Below, in pieces: positions 61,181-64,000 of a DNA stretch of 64,000 nucleotides. The translations under genes were made by a program, and so were the position numbers. This stretch comes from Flavobacteriaceae bacterium PS02293 (GTDB taxonomy: Bacteria; Bacteroidota; Bacteroidia; Flavobacteriales; Weeksellaceae): the NCBI GenBank assembly GCA_029960045.1, contig JASCOV010000012.1:1-64000 (forward strand), written 5' to 3'. Each line of letters starts with the position of its first letter. Within the stretch, counting starts at the first letter, position 1. The notes beneath the pieces are model-generated. The model did not search any database. It saw nothing but the letters and a program-made list of their open reading frames with translations, and had not been told where the DNA came from.

Positions 61181-63421
61181 TTGAAACAACTATTAATACC
61201 TATCGCTTTACTTTCTATTATTTTAGTAAATGCTCAAACCACCAATTCAGGAACAACAGATAGAAAACCAATTGATACTTTAAAAAATAATCAGGTTAAA
61301 AATATTCAGGAAGTAATTATTTCCGGTAAGAAAGCCATTGTAGAAAACAAAGTTGATAAAATTGTTTATAATGTAGCCAACGATATCACATCTCAAAGCG
61401 GGGCTGCGATTGATATTTTAAGAAAAGTTCCTCAGGTAACAATAGATGCAGACGGGAATGTTGAATTGCAGGGAAACCCGAATGTAAGATTTTTGATTAA
61501 TGGAAAACCGTCAAGTATCTTTGGAAATAGCCTTGCAGATGCATTGGCTTCGATTCCGGCAAGTCAGATTAAAAGTATAGAAGCGGTAACAAGTCCCGGA
61601 GCAAAATATGATGCACAGGGAACGGGAGGAATCATCAATATCGTTCTGAATGAGAGTAAAGTAAAAGGAATCAATGGGATTATCAATACTTCTGTCGGAA
61701 CACGTTTTGAAACAGGCTCTATAAATCTGAATTTTAGAAATAATAATTTCAGTATGAATGCTTTTTTCAGTGGAAATGCACAGCTGAAATCACGAACGCC
61801 ATTTTCACAGGACAGATTTTCACATTCGGAAACAACTCAAACCCGATTATTGCAAAACGGTTATACAGATTTCCAACGCCACGGTTATCGTACAGGTTTA
61901 GGTTTTGATTGGTCAATTAATAAAACCAATACCTTGAGCGGTTCAGTTTCTTACAATGATTTTGCCAATAAAAGCATTGGTTTTATCAATCAGGAACAAT
62001 ATATCAATGATTTTTCTAACTCAAACGAACTGTCGATTATTGGCTACAGAAATTCTGACAATCGTTCTTCGGTAAATTCCATTGACGCCAATTTGAGCTA
62101 CAGAAAAACATTTCAAAAAGAAGGTCAGGAATTGACAGCGGATTATGTGGTAAGTTATGGTTCGCCAAAAAGTAATTATCTGCAGACTCAAAGTTTAGCG
62201 GGAGGATTTTCTCCTTATAATGGTATTTTGGGAAGCAATCCCGGAACAGATACAAGTCATAATTTATCAGTGGATTATGTACAGCCAATTAATGATAAAG
62301 TGACGTTGGAAATGGGAACGAAAGCAATTTTTCAACACATTACCAATACGACTGATATAAGTGTTCTGGATGCTTTTTCAGGACAATATCAGCCAGATTC
62401 TTTTCAGTCATTCCGTTTGAAATATGATATGGGAGTTTATGCAGCGTATCTTTCTTCTTCTTTAAAATTATTTAATGATTGGCTGGATGTAAGAGCAGGA
62501 GCACGTTACGAATACACAACTGTTAAAATTGATTATCAAAATACTAATATTCCATCTTATAGTTTGCTTGTTCCATCGTTCATTTTGTCTCATAAATTTG
62601 AAAGTGGAGAAACTATAAAAATGGCTTACACAAGAAGGGTAGAGCGACCGGAATATTCTGAGCTTAATCCATTTCTGAATTTCAGTGACCCTCATAATAT
62701 CACCACAGGAAATCCTTCATTAAAACCAGAAATTGGAGATAATATGGAATTGGGTTACAATAAGAATTTTTCAAATGGAGCGAATCTTTCATTCACGCTT
62801 ACAGAAAGAATTAACAGTCAGGATTTGAAACAAATCACAACATTTCATCCAACTTACACTGTGAATGGAACAGATTACACCAATGTTTCGGTGACTTCCA
62901 GAAATAATATCGGAAAAGAGTATAATTCGGGAGGGATTTTGTCGGGTTCACTTCCTCTTCTTAATAGCAAATTAAATCTTCGAGGGAATATGATGTTGTT
63001 CCACAGATATATTGTGAGCGATTATTTTGGAAATGTTGATATGGGATTCCGTTACCGTTTAAATTTAAATATAAATTATCAGTTTCCGAAAGATTTCATT
63101 GTAGAGGTGTTTGGAAATTACAATTCTGTAGCTAAAAATATTCAGGGTAAAAATCCTCAATCAATTACTTACAGCATTGCAGCCCGAAAACAATTCTGGA
63201 ACAAGAAAGCGAGTATCGGGATTACAACCACAAATCCTTTCAATAGGTATATAAAGCAAGTCACAACTGTTGATACAGGAGATTATAATTCTTATTCATT
63301 GCGTTATTTACCATTACAATCTTTTGGGATAAGTTTCAGTTACAAGTTTGGGAAAATGGATTTTAAAAAGGATAAAGATATTAGTGATGATTATCTTAAT
63401 GCGGCTTCGCAGGGAAGTTAA
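61181..63421 (+). CDS. OMP_b-brl_3-type TonB-dependent receptor-like barrel
   Basis: A 746-residue outer membrane protein. It starts at TTG (61181): MKQLLIPIALLSIILVNAQ is a signal peptide and no ATG fits. There is no CarboxypepD_reg domain. The plug begins at once (IQEVIISGKKAIVENKVDKI, LRKVPQVTIDADGNVELQGN, RFLINGKPSSIFGNS, SPGAKYDAQGTGGIINIVL). The barrel is complete; a short charged extension (KKDKDISDDYLNAASQGS) follows the last strand SFGISFSYKFGKM, unlike typical barrels that end in an aromatic residue. Cargo unknown. Confidence 0.87.
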   Translation: MKQLLIPIALLSIILVNAQTTNSGTTDRKPIDTLKNNQVKNIQEVIISGKKAIVENKVDKIVYNVANDITSQSGAAIDILRKVPQVTIDADGNVELQGNPNVRFLINGKPSSIFGNSLADALASIPASQIKSIEAVTSPGAKYDAQGTGGIINIVLNESKVKGINGIINTSVGTRFETGSINLNFRNNNFSMNAFFSGNAQLKSRTPFSQDRFSHSETTQTRLLQNGYTDFQRHGYRTGLGFDWSINKTNTLSGSVSYNDFANKSIGFINQEQYINDFSNSNELSIIGYRNSDNRSSVNSIDANLSYRKTFQKEGQELTADYVVSYGSPKSNYLQTQSLAGGFSPYNGILGSNPGTDTSHNLSVDYVQPINDKVTLEMGTKAIFQHITNTTDISVLDAFSGQYQPDSFQSFRLKYDMGVYAAYLSSSLKLFNDWLDVRAGARYEYTTVKIDYQNTNIPSYSLLVPSFILSHKFESGETIKMAYTRRVERPEYSELNPFLNFSDPHNITTGNPSLKPEIGDNMELGYNKNFSNGANLSFTLTERINSQDLKQITTFHPTYTVNGTDYTNVSVTSRNNIGKEYNSGGILSGSLPLLNSKLNLRGNMMLFHRYIVSDYFGNVDMGFRYRLNLNINYQFPKDFIVEVFGNYNSVAKNIQGKNPQSITYSIAARKQFWNKKASIGITTTNPFNRYIKQVTTVDTGDYNSYSLRYLPLQSFGISFSYKFGKMDFKKDKDISDDYLNAASQGS

Positions 63422-63839
63422 AAAATGATTTAGTTAATAAACTTTAAGTAATTAATAATAAACAAGATAATCACATACTAAAATGTATTAAAAATGAGAT
63501 AAAAATATTTTTAACGATTATCTATTAAGAAAATATTCAGTACTTATATTTTGAATCCTCGAATAGATTTATTAGAATTTAAAAAAAGACTAATCTGACT
63601 TATTCTGAAATCAAAAAAGAAAAAATGGCTCAATTTAGATTAAAATGGAGCCATTTGGGTATTTGTGAACATAACAAAACTCTATTCAAACCATTTATTA
63701 ACAGATATAGATAATATTTTAACTATAATGTATTTTTGGATATTTAATCTAGTCGCGTTATTAAGTACTTAAGAATTGGTGATACATTGAAGTTATATTA
63801 CCACTTTCCTGTCAATCAATAAAAGAGATTATCCTGTAT
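63422..63839. other. 418-base gene-free AT-rich region
   Basis: It contains copy B of the hairpin repeat. Otherwise no open frame, strong promoter box or RNA structure was recognised. Confidence 0.5.
63620..63675 (+). repeat. 57-bp hairpin repeat, copy B
   Basis: It begins with the same 25 bases as copy A at 40926 and keeps TGGAGCCATTT and TTTGTGA further on. The stem has a mismatch compared with copy A. It lies about 22.7 kb downstream in the same orientation. Confidence 0.65.
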
Positions 63840-64000
63840 CTAATATGGCACATTTCCTCCTCTCAGTTTCAATACAACCTTTTGTATTTTTGGTAAGAAA
63901 ATGAGAATAATAATTACGACAATTACTCCTACAAGCATCAGGTCATAATAATCGCGTGTTGCTCGAGCAATGATTTGTTCTTTTATGAGGTTATTGAGAT
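63840..64000 (-). CDS. C-terminus of an integral membrane protein, possibly MFS transporter (partial)
   Basis: A minus-strand frame without start runs in from the right edge and ends at TAG (63840-63842). It encodes 52 residues with LNNLIKEQIIARATRDYYDL, then one strongly hydrophobic helix (LMLVGVIVVIIILIFLP) and a basic tail (KIQKVVLKLRGGNVPY). This layout is typical of the last helix of major facilitator transporters. The family is a guess from a short fragment. Confidence 0.5.
   Translation of the reverse strand, partial: LNNLIKEQIIARATRDYYDLMLVGVIVVIIILIFLPKIQKVVLKLRGGNVPY

Noticed and set aside
1..64000. CRISPR arrays, rRNA genes or known anti-phage systems
   Set aside because: No regularly spaced direct repeats of CRISPR size, no rRNA-like sequence and no recognised defence genes were seen on either strand.

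Overview
The window looks like about 64 kb of chromosome from a Flavobacteriia member, most likely Weeksellaceae and close to Chryseobacterium. The DNA is AT-rich. Genes lack strong Shine-Dalgarno sequences, and several carry the Bacteroidota -7 motif TAnnTTTG upstream. Secreted proteins end in type IX secretion (T9SS) sorting domains (YPNP...), and there is a GldI-type gliding lipoprotein next to a cyclophilin-FKBP fusion, SusC/OMP_b-brl-type receptors and a zeaxanthin-type carotenoid cluster. The genus assignment is inference from gene content.

Layout. 1-2770 looks like the right end of a mobile island. It has four copies of an IS21-type end repeat inside a broken gene, a BspA-like T9SS surface protein and an orphan zinc-ribbon membrane protein. 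It ends at a 3' half-tRNA followed by a terminator, the expected scar of integration into a tRNA-Ile(CAU) gene. 3142-7805 is a minus-strand carotenoid operon: marR, crtI, crtB, an SRPBCC gene, crtZ and a heterodimer-type lycopene cyclase. 8018-12076 holds a TPR protein, a DUF4349 lipoprotein, a small secreted protein and prfC. 12263-17833 is a CusCBA/CzcCBA-type metal efflux operon with 11-bp-spaced repeats upstream and four hairpins before the pump gene. 18246-20873 has a secreted peptide-deformylase homologue whose metal-binding Cys is replaced by Asp, an hxlR regulator with two adjoining palindromes, a SpxH-like DsbA protein and a small membrane protein. 20940-31483 is mostly housekeeping: tatC, kdsD, recQ, a GT4 glycosyltransferase, NUDIX, mnmD, ilvE, gldI and the dual immunophilin, then heme oxygenase. 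Heme oxygenase overlaps a bacteriophytochrome kinase (to 33668). 33888-38842 holds DUF1015, serA, serC, ferredoxin and a LuxC-type acyl-CoA reductase. 39219-40813 has a pirin and a secreted M17 N-terminal domain protein.

From about 40.9 kb to 63.7 kb the region is accessory and partly decayed, and it lies between two similar 57-bp hairpin repeats. Between 41.07 and 43.02 kb, fragments of a sensor kinase, a response regulator, an S41 protease and an ELW-DGT repeat protein are joined directly to one another, with frameshifts. Further on are intact hypothetical genes, a TPR-LytS/LytTR two-component pair, and a lipid module of DgkA and an LTA-synthase-like sulfatase with a broken PAP2 gene. An RND pump follows whose permease is cut at about 660 residues and joined to the tail of a T9SS protein. 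After that come a PepSY-like protein, two TonB-type outer membrane barrels, an HD hydrolase, an intact PAP2 and an EamA transporter. The C-terminus of a membrane protein runs off the right edge.

How genes work together: CrtI/CrtB/CrtZ/lycopene cyclase should convert GGPP to zeaxanthin, with GGPP synthase encoded elsewhere. SerA and SerC are two of the three steps of serine synthesis. Heme oxygenase makes the biliverdin bound by the phytochrome. DgkA can recycle diacylglycerol released by the LTA-synthase-like enzyme. No rRNA, complete tRNA, CRISPR array or recognised defence system was seen.
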